Assembly: GCF_024734405.1 (NCBI RefSeq)
Contig: NZ_CP059556.1
Location: forward strand, 5,332,001 to 5,396,000
Direction: 5' to 3'
DNA from: Saccharopolyspora gregorii
Lineage (GTDB): Bacteria > Actinomycetota > Actinomycetes > Mycobacteriales > Pseudonocardiaceae
Length of the DNA: 64,000 nucleotides
Shown: piece by piece, positions 1 through 8,246 of the stretch
Layout: each line of letters begins with the position of its first letter
Position numbering within the stretch: the stretch's first letter is position 1
Position numbers and translations under genes: made by a program
The notes under the pieces: generated by a model
What the model was told of the DNA's origin: nothing
The model's input: only the letters and a program-made list of their open reading frames with translations
Databases searched by the model: none

Positions 1-216
1 CCCGAGACGCGGGCGGGGGGCGCGGAGATCGGGCTGCGGCACTGCCCCTTCCTGGAACTCGCCGAGCAGCAGCGGCAGGTCGTGTGCCAGGTGCACCTCG
101 GCCTCATGCAGGGCGTCACGGCGGCGACGGGTTCCCCGGTGACCGTCGATCGGCTGGACGCGTTCGTGGCGCCCGACCTGTGCGTGGCGCACCTCGCGCC
201 CGAGGAGCGGGGGTGA
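1..216 (+). CDS. C-terminal part of an ArsR/SufR-like HTH transcriptional regulator (5' end outside window)
   Basis: The frame is open from base 1 to a TGA at 214-216, so only the last 71 residues are present and the DNA-binding domain lies upstream. The visible part has a Cys in LRHCPFLEL, a second in VVCQVH and a third near the end in PDLCVAHL. This spacing is the C-terminal signature of winged-helix regulators related to SufR, in which the cysteines can hold an Fe-S cluster. The stop overlaps the GTG of the following membrane-protein gene by four bases, so the two are probably co-transcribed. Which genes it controls cannot be seen. The family call is fairly secure; cluster binding is inferred from the cysteines alone. 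Confidence 0.65.
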   Translation, partial: PETRAGGAEIGLRHCPFLELAEQQRQVVCQVHLGLMQGVTAATGSPVTVDRLDAFVAPDLCVAHLAPEERG

Positions 217-635
217 CCGCGGGGTCGGTCGCGGCGGCCGCCACCTTCACCTGGGTCGGCATGGTGCTCGCGATCTCGTTCGTCGAAGCCCCGCTGAAGT
301 TCCGCGCGCCCGGCGTGACCGCGCCGATCGGGCTGGGCATCGGGCGGCTGGTGTTCCGCGCGCTCAACGCCGTCGAGCTCGTGCTCGCGCTGGTCGTGCT
401 GAGCTGCCTCGCCGCGCGGACGCCGCCGGTCGCGACCTGGGTCGCCTCGGGACTCGCCGTGGCCGCGCTGGCGGCGCAGCTGCTGCTGGTGCGGCCGGTG
501 CTGGGCCGGCGCACGCGCGCCGTGCTCGCCGGTCAGGAGCCGCCGCGCTCGCCCGCCCACCTCGCCTACGTCGCGCTGGAGGTCGGCAAGCTCGTCGCGC
601 TGCTGACCGGCGGCGTCCTGCTGCTCACGTCCTGA
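213..635 (+). CDS. Small conserved integral membrane protein
   Basis: A 140-residue protein starting at a GTG that overlaps the upstream regulator stop (GTGA). It has about four hydrophobic segments: residues 5-22, about 45-65, about 70-90 and the C-terminal 20. A conserved-looking FVEAPLKFRAPG stretch follows the first helix. I do not recognise a named family. It sits between an Fe-S-type regulator and a cupin gene, the latter 11 bp downstream, so all three look like one short operon. A metal- or stress-related role would fit the regulator but is guesswork. The internal ATG at 261 would remove the first helix and is less likely. Confidence 0.6.
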   Translation: MTAGSVAAAATFTWVGMVLAISFVEAPLKFRAPGVTAPIGLGIGRLVFRALNAVELVLALVVLSCLAARTPPVATWVASGLAVAALAAQLLLVRPVLGRRTRAVLAGQEPPRSPAHLAYVALEVGKLVALLTGGVLLLTS

Positions 636-646
636 AGGGGAGACCG

Positions 647-982
647 TTGGCCACGACCTCGCTCACCGAACTCGCCGCCGAACGGCTCGCCGCCGCCCAG
701 CGCTCCCGCGCGGGACGGGCCGCGAGCACCGTCCACGGCGGGTCGGGGCACGCGTTGCGGCAGGTGCTGCTCGCGCTCACCGCGGGCAGCGCGCTCGCCG
801 ACCACGACAGCCCCGGCGAAGCCACGTTGCAGGTGCTGCGCGGTTCGGTCCGGGTCACCACCGGGTCCGATTCCGTCGCGGCGGCGGAAGGCGACCACCT
901 CGCCCTCCCGCGCGAACGGCACGGCCTGACCGCGGTCGGCGACGCCGTGGTGCTGCTGACCGTCGTCGCGGCGACCTCGTGA
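647..982 (+). CDS. Cupin-domain protein
   Basis: A 111-residue single-domain protein with a TTG start preceded by a purine-rich site (AAGGGGAGA, about 635-643). The segment from roughly residue 35 to 105 has the beta-strand and glycine pattern of a small cupin, including ADHDSPGEATLQVLRGSVRV and a later GDHLALPRERHGL. His at the start of the first motif and His in PRERHGL are plausible metal ligands. Such proteins are often metal-dependent enzymes or sensors; the substrate cannot be told. It is the third gene of the short operon that begins with the SufR-like regulator. It may be a LuxR-target-type cupin, but nothing in the sequence decides this. Confidence 0.7.
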   Translation: MATTSLTELAAERLAAAQRSRAGRAASTVHGGSGHALRQVLLALTAGSALADHDSPGEATLQVLRGSVRVTTGSDSVAAAEGDHLALPRERHGLTAVGDAVVLLTVVAATS

Positions 983-1010
983 CCCGGCGACCTCGTGACG
1001 TGGCCGGTCG

Positions 1011-1643
1011 CTACCGGCGGATGAGGCCGCGGTCGACGGCCACGGCCACCGCCGCCGTGCGGGAGTCCACGCCGAGCTTGCCGTAGATGTGCACCAGGTG
1101 GGACTTCACCGTGGCCTGGCTGAGGAACAGCCGCTTGCTGATCCGCTGGTTCGACAGGCCGTCCGCGACGAGCTCCAGCACCTCCGTCTCGCGACGGCTC
1201 AGCGCGGTGCCGGGCGTGCGCATCCGGTCCATCAGGCGGTGCGCGATGGCCGGCGCCAGCGCGGACTGGCCGGCGGCGGCGGTGCGCACGGCCGCGGCCA
1301 GCTCCTCCGGCGGTGCGTCCTTGAGCAGGTAGCCGGTGGCTCCGGCTTCGACCGCGGCGAGGATGTCGGCGTCGGTGTCGTAGGTGGTCAGCACCAGCAC
1401 GCGGGGCGCGTCCGGCAGCGCCGTGATGGCGGCGGTCGCGTCCGAGCCGTGCATGCCCGCGCCGAACCGGAGGTCCATCAGCACCACGTCGACCTGTTCG
1501 GTGCCGGCGAGCGCGACGGCGCGTTCGGCGCTGGCGGCCTCGGCGACCACCTCGAAGTCCGGTTCGGTGTCGAGCACGGCGCGCAGGCCGGTGCGCACCA
1601 CCGGGTGGTCGTCGGCCAGCAGCAACCGGATGGTCCCGCTCAT
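1011..1643 (-). CDS. NarL/LuxR-family two-component response regulator
   Basis: A 210-residue protein with an N-terminal receiver domain and a C-terminal LuxR-type HTH. The phosphoacceptor is Asp57 (VVLMDLR), with the acidic pair Asp11-Asp12 near the N terminus and a Lys in GYLLKDAPPEE. The HTH covers about residues 140-200 (LSRRETEVLELVADGLSN, then SQATVKSHLVHIYGKLGV). The ATG overlaps the stop of the histidine kinase by four bases (ATGA), and a GGAAGGGGAC site lies just upstream, so kinase and regulator are translationally coupled. The pair is divergent from an FtsX-type ABC exporter, its most likely target. The inverted repeat at 2886-2917 could be its binding site. Confidence 0.93.
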   Translation of the reverse strand: MSGTIRLLLADDHPVVRTGLRAVLDTEPDFEVVAEAASAERAVALAGTEQVDVVLMDLRFGAGMHGSDATAAITALPDAPRVLVLTTYDTDADILAAVEAGATGYLLKDAPPEELAAAVRTAAAGQSALAPAIAHRLMDRMRTPGTALSRRETEVLELVADGLSNQRISKRLFLSQATVKSHLVHIYGKLGVDSRTAAVAVAVDRGLIRR

Positions 1644-2845
1644 CGCACGTCCCCTTCCGCCGCGGGCCTGCGCGGGAAGCTCACCGCGAGCGCGGTGCCC
1701 TGCCCCGGCGCGGACTCCACGCTCAACGTGCCACCGAGCGCGCGGGCCCGCGCCCGCATCGCGGCCAGCCCGAAACCGCCGTCGACGCGCCCGGCACCGG
1801 ACTCCGCCGCCGGGTCGAACCCGATCCCGTCGTCCACCAGGTCGAGCGCGACGCGGGTGTCCATGTAGGTCAGCGTCATCTCCGCCGCCGCGGCCCGCGC
1901 GTGCCGGACGGTGTTGGCCAGCGCGGACTGCGCGATCCGCAGCAGCGCCACCTCGAACGGGGTGGGGATCTCTGCCGGTTCGCCGTCCAGGTGGAACCGG
2001 ACCGCGGCCCCGGAATGCGCCGAGGTGGTGGCGCACAACCGTTCCAGCGCCGCCGGCAGCGATCCCCCTTCCAGGTCGGGCGGGGTGAGGGCGTGCACGA
2101 AACGCCGGGCCTCCGCCAGGTTGTCCTGCGCCTCCCCGCGGGCCCGGAGCACGTGGTCCGCGGCCAGGTCCGGCTGGTCGGGCAGGGCGCGTTCGGCGGC
2201 GCGCAGCAGCAGCTGGATGCTGGAGAGGCCCTGCGCGAGGGTGTCGTGGATCTCCTTCGCCAGCCGCTCCCGTTCCGCGAGCACGCCCGCGGAGCGCTCG
2301 GCCGCGGCGAGGTCGTGGCGGGCCGCGGTGAGCTCCTCGATCAGCTCGCGGCGCTGCTCGCTCTCCCGGTGCAGGGCCTGGTAGCCGAGCACGACGGCCA
2401 CCGCGACGGCCGCGCCGAGCGCGGGGCCGAGCGCCGCCGCCGGGGTGAAACCGCCCTGGTGCCAGGCGAAACCGGCGATCGCGAACACCGTGGTGAGCAG
2501 CACCACCGGCAGTCCGGAGCGGTCCGGCAGCAGGTGCAGCTGCAGGAAGAACAGCGGGAACGCCAGCCACACCCCGTCGGGCGTGAGCCACAGCAGCACC
2601 AGCCACACCGCGCCGAGCAGGCCGAGCCACACCGCCGCGGCCCACTTCGACCGGCTCACCCCGGGCAGCAGCGGGCCGGTGGCGTACACGGCGGCCAGCG
2701 CGGTGGCGGCGGCGATCACCGCGCCGGGGTGCGGCAGGTCGGTGGTGACGGCGTGCACGACGGCCAGCACGAGCAGGCCCGCCATCAGCAGGTGCAGGCA
2801 CAGGCGCAACGCGCGCAGCGGTCGGGTGAGCGTCAGCGGGTCCAC
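1640..2845 (-). CDS. NarL-type sensor histidine kinase (HisKA_3)
   Basis: 401 residues. The first 160 hold about five membrane segments with no large extracellular loop, as in DesK/LiaS-type intramembrane sensors. A coiled linker (about 160-195, ESEQRRELIEELTAAR) leads to the HisKA_3 dimerisation domain with phosphorylatable His200 in AKEIHDTLAQGLSSI. The HATPase domain follows, with an N-box-like QSALANTVRHARA and the G-box motifs DDGIGFD and GFGLAAMRARA. The start is a GTG. It forms a coupled operon with the response regulator and is divergent from an ABC exporter. Such triads commonly respond to membrane-active compounds; the ligand here is unknown. Confidence 0.92.
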   Translation of the reverse strand: MDPLTLTRPLRALRLCLHLLMAGLLVLAVVHAVTTDLPHPGAVIAAATALAAVYATGPLLPGVSRSKWAAAVWLGLLGAVWLVLLWLTPDGVWLAFPLFFLQLHLLPDRSGLPVVLLTTVFAIAGFAWHQGGFTPAAALGPALGAAVAVAVVLGYQALHRESEQRRELIEELTAARHDLAAAERSAGVLAERERLAKEIHDTLAQGLSSIQLLLRAAERALPDQPDLAADHVLRARGEAQDNLAEARRFVHALTPPDLEGGSLPAALERLCATTSAHSGAAVRFHLDGEPAEIPTPFEVALLRIAQSALANTVRHARAAAAEMTLTYMDTRVALDLVDDGIGFDPAAESGAGRVDGGFGLAAMRARARALGGTLSVESAPGQGTALAVSFPRRPAAEGDVR

Positions 2846-2885
2846 GGTGTTCCCAGGCTACGTGCTGGTCAGGGCGGTGCATCGA

Positions 2886-2917
2886 TCGAAAGGTTGATTC
2901 GCGCCCGCACCTTTCGA
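2886..2917. promoter_or_regulatory. Inverted repeat in the divergent kinase/exporter promoter region
   Basis: TCGAAAGGT at 2886-2894 and ACCTTTCGA at 2909-2917 form a perfect 9-bp inverted repeat with a 14-bp spacer, 41 bp upstream of the kinase start and 109 bp upstream of the permease start. Spaced dyads of this kind are typical sites for dimeric LuxR-type regulators, so this is a candidate operator for the neighbouring response regulator. Binding is inferred. Confidence 0.5.
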
Positions 2918-3025
2918 CACCGCGGAGCCGACCGGCGGCGCGATGTTCCGCGGCGTCCCCCGGCCGAGTGTTGGTGCCGTGCCGGGCAGGAACCCGGCCG
3001 GAACGTGAGAGAAAGGCACTCGACC

Positions 3026-4096
3026 GTGTTCGTCGCCACCAGAGACCTCCGGTTCGCGAAGGGGCGGTTCGCCCTGATGGGGACCGTCATCATCCTGATG
3101 ACCCTGCTCGTCGGGTTGCTGTCCGGCCTGACCGCGGGCCTGGGCCGGGAGAGCACCTCGGCCATCACCGACCTGCCCGCCGACCACGTGGTGTTCTCCG
3201 CGCCGGCGGAGGGCCAGGAGCCGACCTTCACCGAGTCCGAAGTGGACCGGCAGCAGTGGGAGCGGTGGCGCGAGGTTCCCGGCGTGCACCGCGCGGACCC
3301 GCTGGGCATCGCCACCGCCAAGGTGCGGTCCGGCACGAACAGCACCGCGCTGGCCACCTTCGGCGTCGAGCCCGGCTCCGCGCTGGTGCCCGCGGGCGGC
3401 GCCGTCGGTCCCGGGGAGGTCGTGCTCTCCGAAGGGGCCGCCGACGACCTCGACGTCGGCGCCGGGGACGCCATCACCGCGTCGGGACAGGAGCTGCGGG
3501 TGACCGCCGTGTCCGGCGACGCGTCCTACAGCCACAACCCGGTCGTGTGGACGAGCCTCGCCGACTGGCAGCGGCTGTCGCCCGGCAGCGAGCGGCAGGC
3601 GACCGTGATCGCCCTCGGCAGCGACGACGGCGCCGACCTCGCGACCGCCGACGCGCGGCTGGGCACCAGCACCGCCACCACCGCAGGCGCCCTGTCGGCG
3701 ATCAGCTCGTACAGCTCGGAGAACGGGTCGCTGCAGCTGATGCAGGCGTTCCTGTTCGTGATCTCCGCGCTGGTCATCGGCGCCTTCTTCACCGTGTGGA
3801 CCATCCAGCGCGGCGGGGACGTCGCGGTGCTCAAGGCGCTCGGCGCCACCACCCGCTACCTGCTGCGCGACGCGCTCGGGCAGGCCGTGGTGCTGCTCGT
3901 CGGCGGCACCGCCATCGGCACCGGCCTCGCCGCCGCGATCGGCGCGGTCGCCGTGGGCACCGTCCCGTTCGTGCTGGAGGTCGGCACGGTGCTGCCGCCC
4001 GCCGCCGTGATGGTCGTGCTGGGCGCGCTCGGCGCGGCGCTGTCGGTCCGGCGCATCACCGCGGTCGATCCGCTGACCGCCCTGTCCACCCGCTGA
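3026..4096 (+). CDS. FtsX/MacB-like ABC transporter permease
   Basis: A 356-residue protein starting at GTG 3026 after a GAGAAAGG site. It has one N-terminal membrane segment (about residues 17-38, TVIILMTLLVGLLSGLTAGL), an extracytoplasmic MacB_PCD-like domain (about 40-220), then three helices of an FtsX domain (about 235-355). The last includes the cytoplasmic loop GDVAVLKALGATTRYLLRD, which contacts the ATPase in this family. The partner ATPase follows 160 bp downstream across a tandem repeat. Proteins of this type work as mechanotransmitters or peptide and lipid exporters. The two-component system upstream is the likely regulator. The CDS ends inside the first unit of the 20-bp repeat. 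Confidence 0.88.
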   Translation: MFVATRDLRFAKGRFALMGTVIILMTLLVGLLSGLTAGLGRESTSAITDLPADHVVFSAPAEGQEPTFTESEVDRQQWERWREVPGVHRADPLGIATAKVRSGTNSTALATFGVEPGSALVPAGGAVGPGEVVLSEGAADDLDVGAGDAITASGQELRVTAVSGDASYSHNPVVWTSLADWQRLSPGSERQATVIALGSDDGADLATADARLGTSTATTAGALSAISSYSSENGSLQLMQAFLFVISALVIGAFFTVWTIQRGGDVAVLKALGATTRYLLRDALGQAVVLLVGGTAIGTGLAAAIGAVAVGTVPFVLEVGTVLPPAAVMVVLGALGAALSVRRITAVDPLTALSTR

Positions 4097-4234
4097 TCAC
4101 CCTGTCCACCCGCTGATCACCCTGTCCACCCGCTGATCGCCCTGTCCACCCGCTGATCACCCGGCCACCGGCTGATCACCCGGCCAACCCGCTGATCGGG
4201 CCGTCCCGCTGATCGCCCGGCCGGCCCGCTGATC
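4079..4234 (+). repeat. 20-bp tandem repeat running out of the permease gene
   Basis: Four near-identical 20-bp units (4079-4098, 4099-4118, 4119-4138, 4139-4158; core CCTGTCCACCCGCTGATC) are followed by four degraded units ending at 4177, 4197, 4214 and 4234. The first unit contains the last codons and TGA of the permease gene. Because 20 is not a multiple of 3, successive units place Leu-Ser-Thr-Arg-stop in different frames. The array fills almost the whole permease-ATPase gap. It looks like slippage copies of the gene end; no function is visible. Confidence 0.9.
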
Positions 4235-4255
4235 ACCTCGAACCAGGAGCCAGTC

Positions 4256-4936
4256 ATGAGCTTGCAGTTGCGCGACATCACCCTCACCTACCCCGACGGC
4301 GGTTCCCGGCTCACCGCCGTGGACCACGCCGACCTGGACGTGCCCGCCGGTTCGGTGACGGCGGTGATCGGCCCGTCCGGCTCGGGCAAGTCCAGCCTGC
4401 TCGCCGTCGCCGCCGCGCTGGTCACGCCCGACTCCGGCCGGGTCGTCGTGGACGGCACCACCGTCACCGGCATGAACCAGGCGCAGCTGACGGCGGTGCG
4501 GCGGGAGAAGATCGGCATCGTCTTCCAGCAGCCGAACCTGATCGCCTCGCTGACCGCGGCCGAGCAGCTGCAGGTCATGGCGCACCTCGACGGCCGCTCG
4601 GCGCGCGACGCGCGGGACCGCGCGGTGGAACTGCTGGACGCGGTGGGCCTGTCCGGCGAGAAGGACCGCAGGCCGCACCAGCTCTCCGGCGGGCAGCGGC
4701 AGCGCGTCAACATCGCCCGCGCGCTGATGAACGACCCGGCGGTGCTGCTCGTCGACGAGCCGACCAGCGCGCTCGACCACGAGCGCGGGGCCGCCGTGAT
4801 CGACCTGATCACCACGCTGACCCACCGCCGCGCCACCGCGACCGTGCTGGTCACGCACGACACCACCCACCTCAGCGGGGTGGACCAGGTCGCCGAGGTC
4901 CTCGACGGCCGGGTCCGCGTGCCCGCGGCGAGCTGA
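4256..4936 (+). CDS. LolD/MacB-type ABC transporter ATP-binding protein
   Basis: 226 residues. Walker A is GPSGSGKS at 39-46, the Q-loop is in VFQQPNLIA, the signature is LSGGQRQR, Walker B is VLLVDEPTSALD, and the H-loop is in VLVTHDTTHL. The size and signature fit the LolD/MacB/FtsE group that pairs with FtsX-type permeases, here the gene just upstream. The start ATG has a good AGGAG site 7 bases upstream (4245-4249). Two subunits would drive the permease; the exported substrate is unknown. A DUF2871 membrane-protein gene follows 12 bp downstream and may belong to the same transcript. Confidence 0.93.
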   Translation: MSLQLRDITLTYPDGGSRLTAVDHADLDVPAGSVTAVIGPSGSGKSSLLAVAAALVTPDSGRVVVDGTTVTGMNQAQLTAVRREKIGIVFQQPNLIASLTAAEQLQVMAHLDGRSARDARDRAVELLDAVGLSGEKDRRPHQLSGGQRQRVNIARALMNDPAVLLVDEPTSALDHERGAAVIDLITTLTHRRATATVLVTHDTTHLSGVDQVAEVLDGRVRVPAAS

Positions 4937-4948
4937 GGGGACACGATC

Positions 4949-5371
4949 ATGCGGAAGAACTTCTTCGCCGCGGTGGGCTACGCGGTGCTGGGCCTGCTGG
5001 CCGGGGTGTACTACCGCGAGCTGACCAAGGCGCAGGACTTCGTCGGTGACACGCAGCTCTCGGTGCTGCACACCCACCTGCTGGTGCTCGGCACCCTGGT
5101 GTTCCTGCTGGTCCTGCTGTTCGAGCGGGTCGCCGGGCCGTCCCGGAGCAGGTGGTTCGGCCGGTTCTTCTGGACCTACAACGCCGGGCTGCTGGTCACC
5201 ACGGGCGGCATGGCGGTGCACGGCACCAGGACCGTGCTGGGCGAGCCGACGGGCGCCGCGCTCGCCGGCGCCTCCGGGCTCGGCCACGTCCTGCTGACCG
5301 TCGGCCTGGCCTGCCTGTTCACGGCGATCCACCGCACCCTGCCCGCCCCGGACCACGCCCAGCGGCGCTGA
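4949..5371 (+). CDS. DUF2871-type integral membrane protein
   Basis: 140 residues with four predicted membrane helices (about 8-23, 42-60, 72-92 and 108-128). The conserved-looking motifs are GVYYRELTKAQDF after the first helix and VLHTHLLVLGTL at the start of the second, where paired His residues could bind metal or heme. This pattern matches small DUF2871 proteins of unknown function in Actinobacteria and Firmicutes. It lies 12 bp after the ATPase gene, so it is probably the last gene of the exporter operon. A palindromic repeat 15 bp after its stop probably marks the operon end. Confidence 0.7.
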   Translation: MRKNFFAAVGYAVLGLLAGVYYRELTKAQDFVGDTQLSVLHTHLLVLGTLVFLLVLLFERVAGPSRSRWFGRFFWTYNAGLLVTTGGMAVHGTRTVLGEPTGAALAGASGLGHVLLTVGLACLFTAIHRTLPAPDHAQRR

Positions 5372-5385
5372 GCCCCGCCGCCACC

Positions 5386-5438
5386 GGAGTGAACGGACCG
5401 TTCGTCCAACTAGATCGGACGAACGGTCCGTTCACTCC
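5386..5438 (+). repeat. Intergenic palindromic repeat, family 1, copy 1 (perfect)
   Basis: Two perfectly complementary 22-bp arms (5386-5407 and 5417-5438) flank the 9-base loop AACTAGATC. Each arm contains its own small palindrome, GAACGG-A-CCGTTC or GAACGG-T-CCGTTC. The element starts 15 bp after the stop of the DUF2871 gene. It is the best-preserved of eleven copies. A terminator-like role at RNA level is the simplest reading; no U-tract follows. Confidence 0.93.
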
Positions 5439-5613
5439 CTCCGCGGCGTCGGCGGGTCGACGGGGAACGTGGCGACCGGGCGCGGCCCTCCCCCAGCTCG
5501 CCGCGCTGCTCGGCACCGGGCACCTTCGCGGCGGACCGGCCGCCCGAGCGCCACCACCGACGCGGGACCGACACCCCGGCCAGGCTGGTGAGCTGGGCCG
5601 ATACCATGTCCGG

Positions 5614-7113
5614 GTGAGTGAAGCGGTGGACGAGAATCACGAGGACCTGCCGGAGCAGATGCGCATCCGGCGGGAGAAGCTGGACCGGCTGCGGGAGAGC
5701 GGAGTCGACCCCTACCCGGTCGGTTACCCGCGCACCACCTCGATCGGGCCCGTCCGCGAGAGTCACGAGGGCCTCGAACCGGACGTCGCCACCGGCGATC
5801 GGGTGTCGGTCACCGGCCGGGTGCTGCTGTACCGCACCGGCGGCAAGCTGTGCTTCGCCACCATCCGCGACGACAGCGGCTCCATCCAGATCATGCTCGC
5901 GCTGGACAAGATCGGCGCGGAGGCCCTGGACTCCTGGAAGGCCGACGTGGACCTCGGCGACCACGTGGGCATCACCGGCGAGGTGATCACCTCCAAGCGC
6001 GGCGAGCTCTCGATCATGGCCGACTCGTGGGCGTTGACGTCCAAGTGCCTGCGGCCGCTGCCGGAGAAGCACAAGGGCCTCACCGACCCCGAGGCCCGGG
6101 TGCGGCAGCGCTACGTGGACCTGATCGTCAACCCCGAGGCGCGGCAGCTGGCGCACCAGCGCGGCAAGGCCGTGCAGGCCCTGCGCTCGGTGCTGCTCGG
6201 CCGCGACTACCTCGAGGTCGAGACCCCGATGCTGCAGCAGGTGCACGGCGGCGCCACGGCCCGGCCGTTCACCACGCACATCAACGCCTACGACCTCGAC
6301 CTGTACCTGCGGATCGCGCCGGAGCTGTACCTGAAGCGGCTCGTGGTCGGTGGGGTGGAGAAGGTCTTCGAGATCAACCGGAATTTCCGCAACGAGGGCG
6401 CGGACTCCACGCACAATCCCGAGTTCACCATGCTGGAGTTCTACGAGGCCTACGGGGACTACGACACGGCCGCGGAGCTCACCACCGAACTGTTCCGGCA
6501 GGCCGCGAAGGCCGTGTTCGGCGACATGGTGGTGCGCCACCCGGAGCACGGGGACATCGACCTGGGCGCCGAATGGCCGTCGATCACGCTGTACGGCTCG
6601 GTCGGCGAGGCGCTCGGCGAGGAGATCACCACCGCCACCCCGGTCGAGCGGCTGCGGGAGCTGGCCGATGCCAGGGAGATCGCCTGGGATCCGGCGTGGG
6701 GCCCGGGCAAGCTGGTGGAGCACCTGTTCGAGGAGCTCGTCGAGCACACCCTGATCCGGCCGACCTACGTGCGCGATTTCCCGTTGGAGACGAGCCCGCT
6801 GACCCGCCAGCACCGGCAGGACCCGCTGCTGACGGAGAAGTGGGACCTGATCGGGTTCGGCATGGAGCTCGGCACCGGCTTCTCCGAACTGGTCGATCCG
6901 GTGGAGCAGCGGCGCAGGCTCACCGAGCAGTCCCTGCTCGCCGCCGGCGGTGATGCCGAGGCGATGCAGCTCGACGAGGACTTCCTGCGCGCCCTGGAGT
7001 ACGGCATGCCGCCGACCGGCGGGGTCGGCATCGGCATCGACCGGATGCTGATGGCGTTCACCGGCAAGGGGATCCGGGAGACGATCCTGTTCCCGATGGT
7101 CAAGCCCGGCTGA
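5614..7113 (+). CDS. lysS: Lysyl-tRNA synthetase, class II
   Basis: 499 residues from GTG 5614 (no strong ribosome site is seen, so the start is less certain than the rest). An OB-fold anticodon-binding domain covers about residues 60-150. The class II catalytic core has motif 1 around 200-210 (YLEVETPMLQ), motif 2 around 257-274 (FRNEGADSTHNPEF) and motif 3 from 470 (GVGIGIDRMLMAF). It charges tRNA-Lys with lysine in the cytoplasm. In many actinobacteria lysS lies in a panC/coaX-lysS-lsr2-clpC neighbourhood. Here it stands alone between a palindromic repeat and a YdcF-like gene, so this may be a second or relocated copy. Confidence 0.95.
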   Translation: MSEAVDENHEDLPEQMRIRREKLDRLRESGVDPYPVGYPRTTSIGPVRESHEGLEPDVATGDRVSVTGRVLLYRTGGKLCFATIRDDSGSIQIMLALDKIGAEALDSWKADVDLGDHVGITGEVITSKRGELSIMADSWALTSKCLRPLPEKHKGLTDPEARVRQRYVDLIVNPEARQLAHQRGKAVQALRSVLLGRDYLEVETPMLQQVHGGATARPFTTHINAYDLDLYLRIAPELYLKRLVVGGVEKVFEINRNFRNEGADSTHNPEFTMLEFYEAYGDYDTAAELTTELFRQAAKAVFGDMVVRHPEHGDIDLGAEWPSITLYGSVGEALGEEITTATPVERLRELADAREIAWDPAWGPGKLVEHLFEELVEHTLIRPTYVRDFPLETSPLTRQHRQDPLLTEKWDLIGFGMELGTGFSELVDPVEQRRRLTEQSLLAAGGDAEAMQLDEDFLRALEYGMPPTGGVGIGIDRMLMAFTGKGIRETILFPMVKPG

Positions 7114-7168
7114 AGCCCGGTTCCCGTGGCGGGGCGGTGCGCGTGGTCGCACCGCCCCGTTGCGCGTC

Positions 7169-8164
7169 TCAGACCGCGGTGAGCACGGTGCTGACGACGA
7201 GCAGCCCGCACATCCCGAAGTTCACCACCCGGTGGGCGAGGAAGACCGCCACGAATTCGCGGATCGTGGCGCTCGGCCAGAAGTAGCGCGCCGTCGGCGA
7301 ACCGATCACCTGGGCGTTCACGCCTTCCTTGCGGGCGATCCGGGCGGCCCGCATCACGTGGAAGTTGTTCGTCACGACCAGCGCGCGGTGCTCCGGGCGG
7401 TGCTCGCGCATGATGGCCGCGCTGAACCGCAGGTTCTCCTCGGTGCTGCGCGACCGGTCCTCGACCAGGATCCGCTCGGGCGGCGCCCCGTTCGCGATGA
7501 GGTGGTCGGCCATGGCGCGCGCCTCCGGGACGTCCTCACCGGGACCTTGCCCTCCGGAGGTGACCAGCACCGGCTCGCGCCCCTTCTCCTGCTGCGCGCG
7601 GAACTCGGCGAGGCCCTTGTCGAGCCTGCTCGCCAGCAGCGGCGGCACCCGCGAACCGATCAGCCCCGAGCCGAGCACCACGATGAAGTCGACGCGGCGG
7701 CGGTGCGGGAACGCGCCGTAGACGAGCGAGTAGAGCAGGAAGCACGCGAACAGCACCGAGACGTAGCCGATCACCTTGCCCGTGGCGTCCATCGTCACTT
7801 CCAGCGGTGCCCACCCGATGGTGCCCGCGATCCCGCGCAGCACCACGAAGCCGATGATCCCGACCCCGGCGGCCAGCGACAGCACGTTCGCGAGCCGCCT
7901 GCCCTCCCGCCGCAGCATCGTCACGCCGTTGAGGACGAGGAACACCGCGAGCGCCAAGGTGGTCAGCGGGATCAGCAGGGCCAGCACGATCAGCACCACC
8001 GCCGCCGCCGATTCCGAGTACGTGGCCAGCCACATCAGCAGGCCGCCGACCAAGAACAGGCAGGCCAGGAACAGGTAGACGCCGTTGCGGACCAGCCGCC
8101 GTTCGTAGGCGAAACCGATCCCGAAGATCACGAACAGGACGGCGGCGGGGATCAAGAACAGCAC
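7169..8164 (-). CDS. YdcF/SanA-family (DUF218) membrane protein
   Basis: 331 residues. The N-terminal 150 hold about five membrane helices, and the rest is a cytoplasmic or periplasmic DUF218 domain starting at DFIVVLGSGLIG. Family motifs include VTSGGQGPGED, ARAMADHLIANG, a Glu/Asn pair in RSTEENLRFS and VVTNNFHVMRAARIARK. Proteins of this family are linked to envelope integrity and vancomycin sensitivity in enterobacteria; no reaction has been firmly assigned. The start is GTG. It is convergent with lysS and forms no obvious operon with the sulfatase gene on the same strand 82 bp upstream. Confidence 0.85.
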   Translation of the reverse strand: MLFLIPAAVLFVIFGIGFAYERRLVRNGVYLFLACLFLVGGLLMWLATYSESAAAVVLIVLALLIPLTTLALAVFLVLNGVTMLRREGRRLANVLSLAAGVGIIGFVVLRGIAGTIGWAPLEVTMDATGKVIGYVSVLFACFLLYSLVYGAFPHRRRVDFIVVLGSGLIGSRVPPLLASRLDKGLAEFRAQQEKGREPVLVTSGGQGPGEDVPEARAMADHLIANGAPPERILVEDRSRSTEENLRFSAAIMREHRPEHRALVVTNNFHVMRAARIARKEGVNAQVIGSPTARYFWPSATIREFVAVFLAHRVVNFGMCGLLVVSTVLTAV

Positions 8165-8246
8165 GCGCGGCAGCCTACCGGTCCGGATCGGGCGGTACGG
8201 CCGGTTCGGTCGATCTTCCGGCTTCGCCGCGGGTATTCCCCTGCGC

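Noticed and set aside
1644-2882. Minus-strand frame running through the response regulator into the kinase as one long protein
   Set aside because: The N-terminal part is out of frame with the kinase and has non-coding composition; the response regulator starts at 1643 with its own ribosome site.
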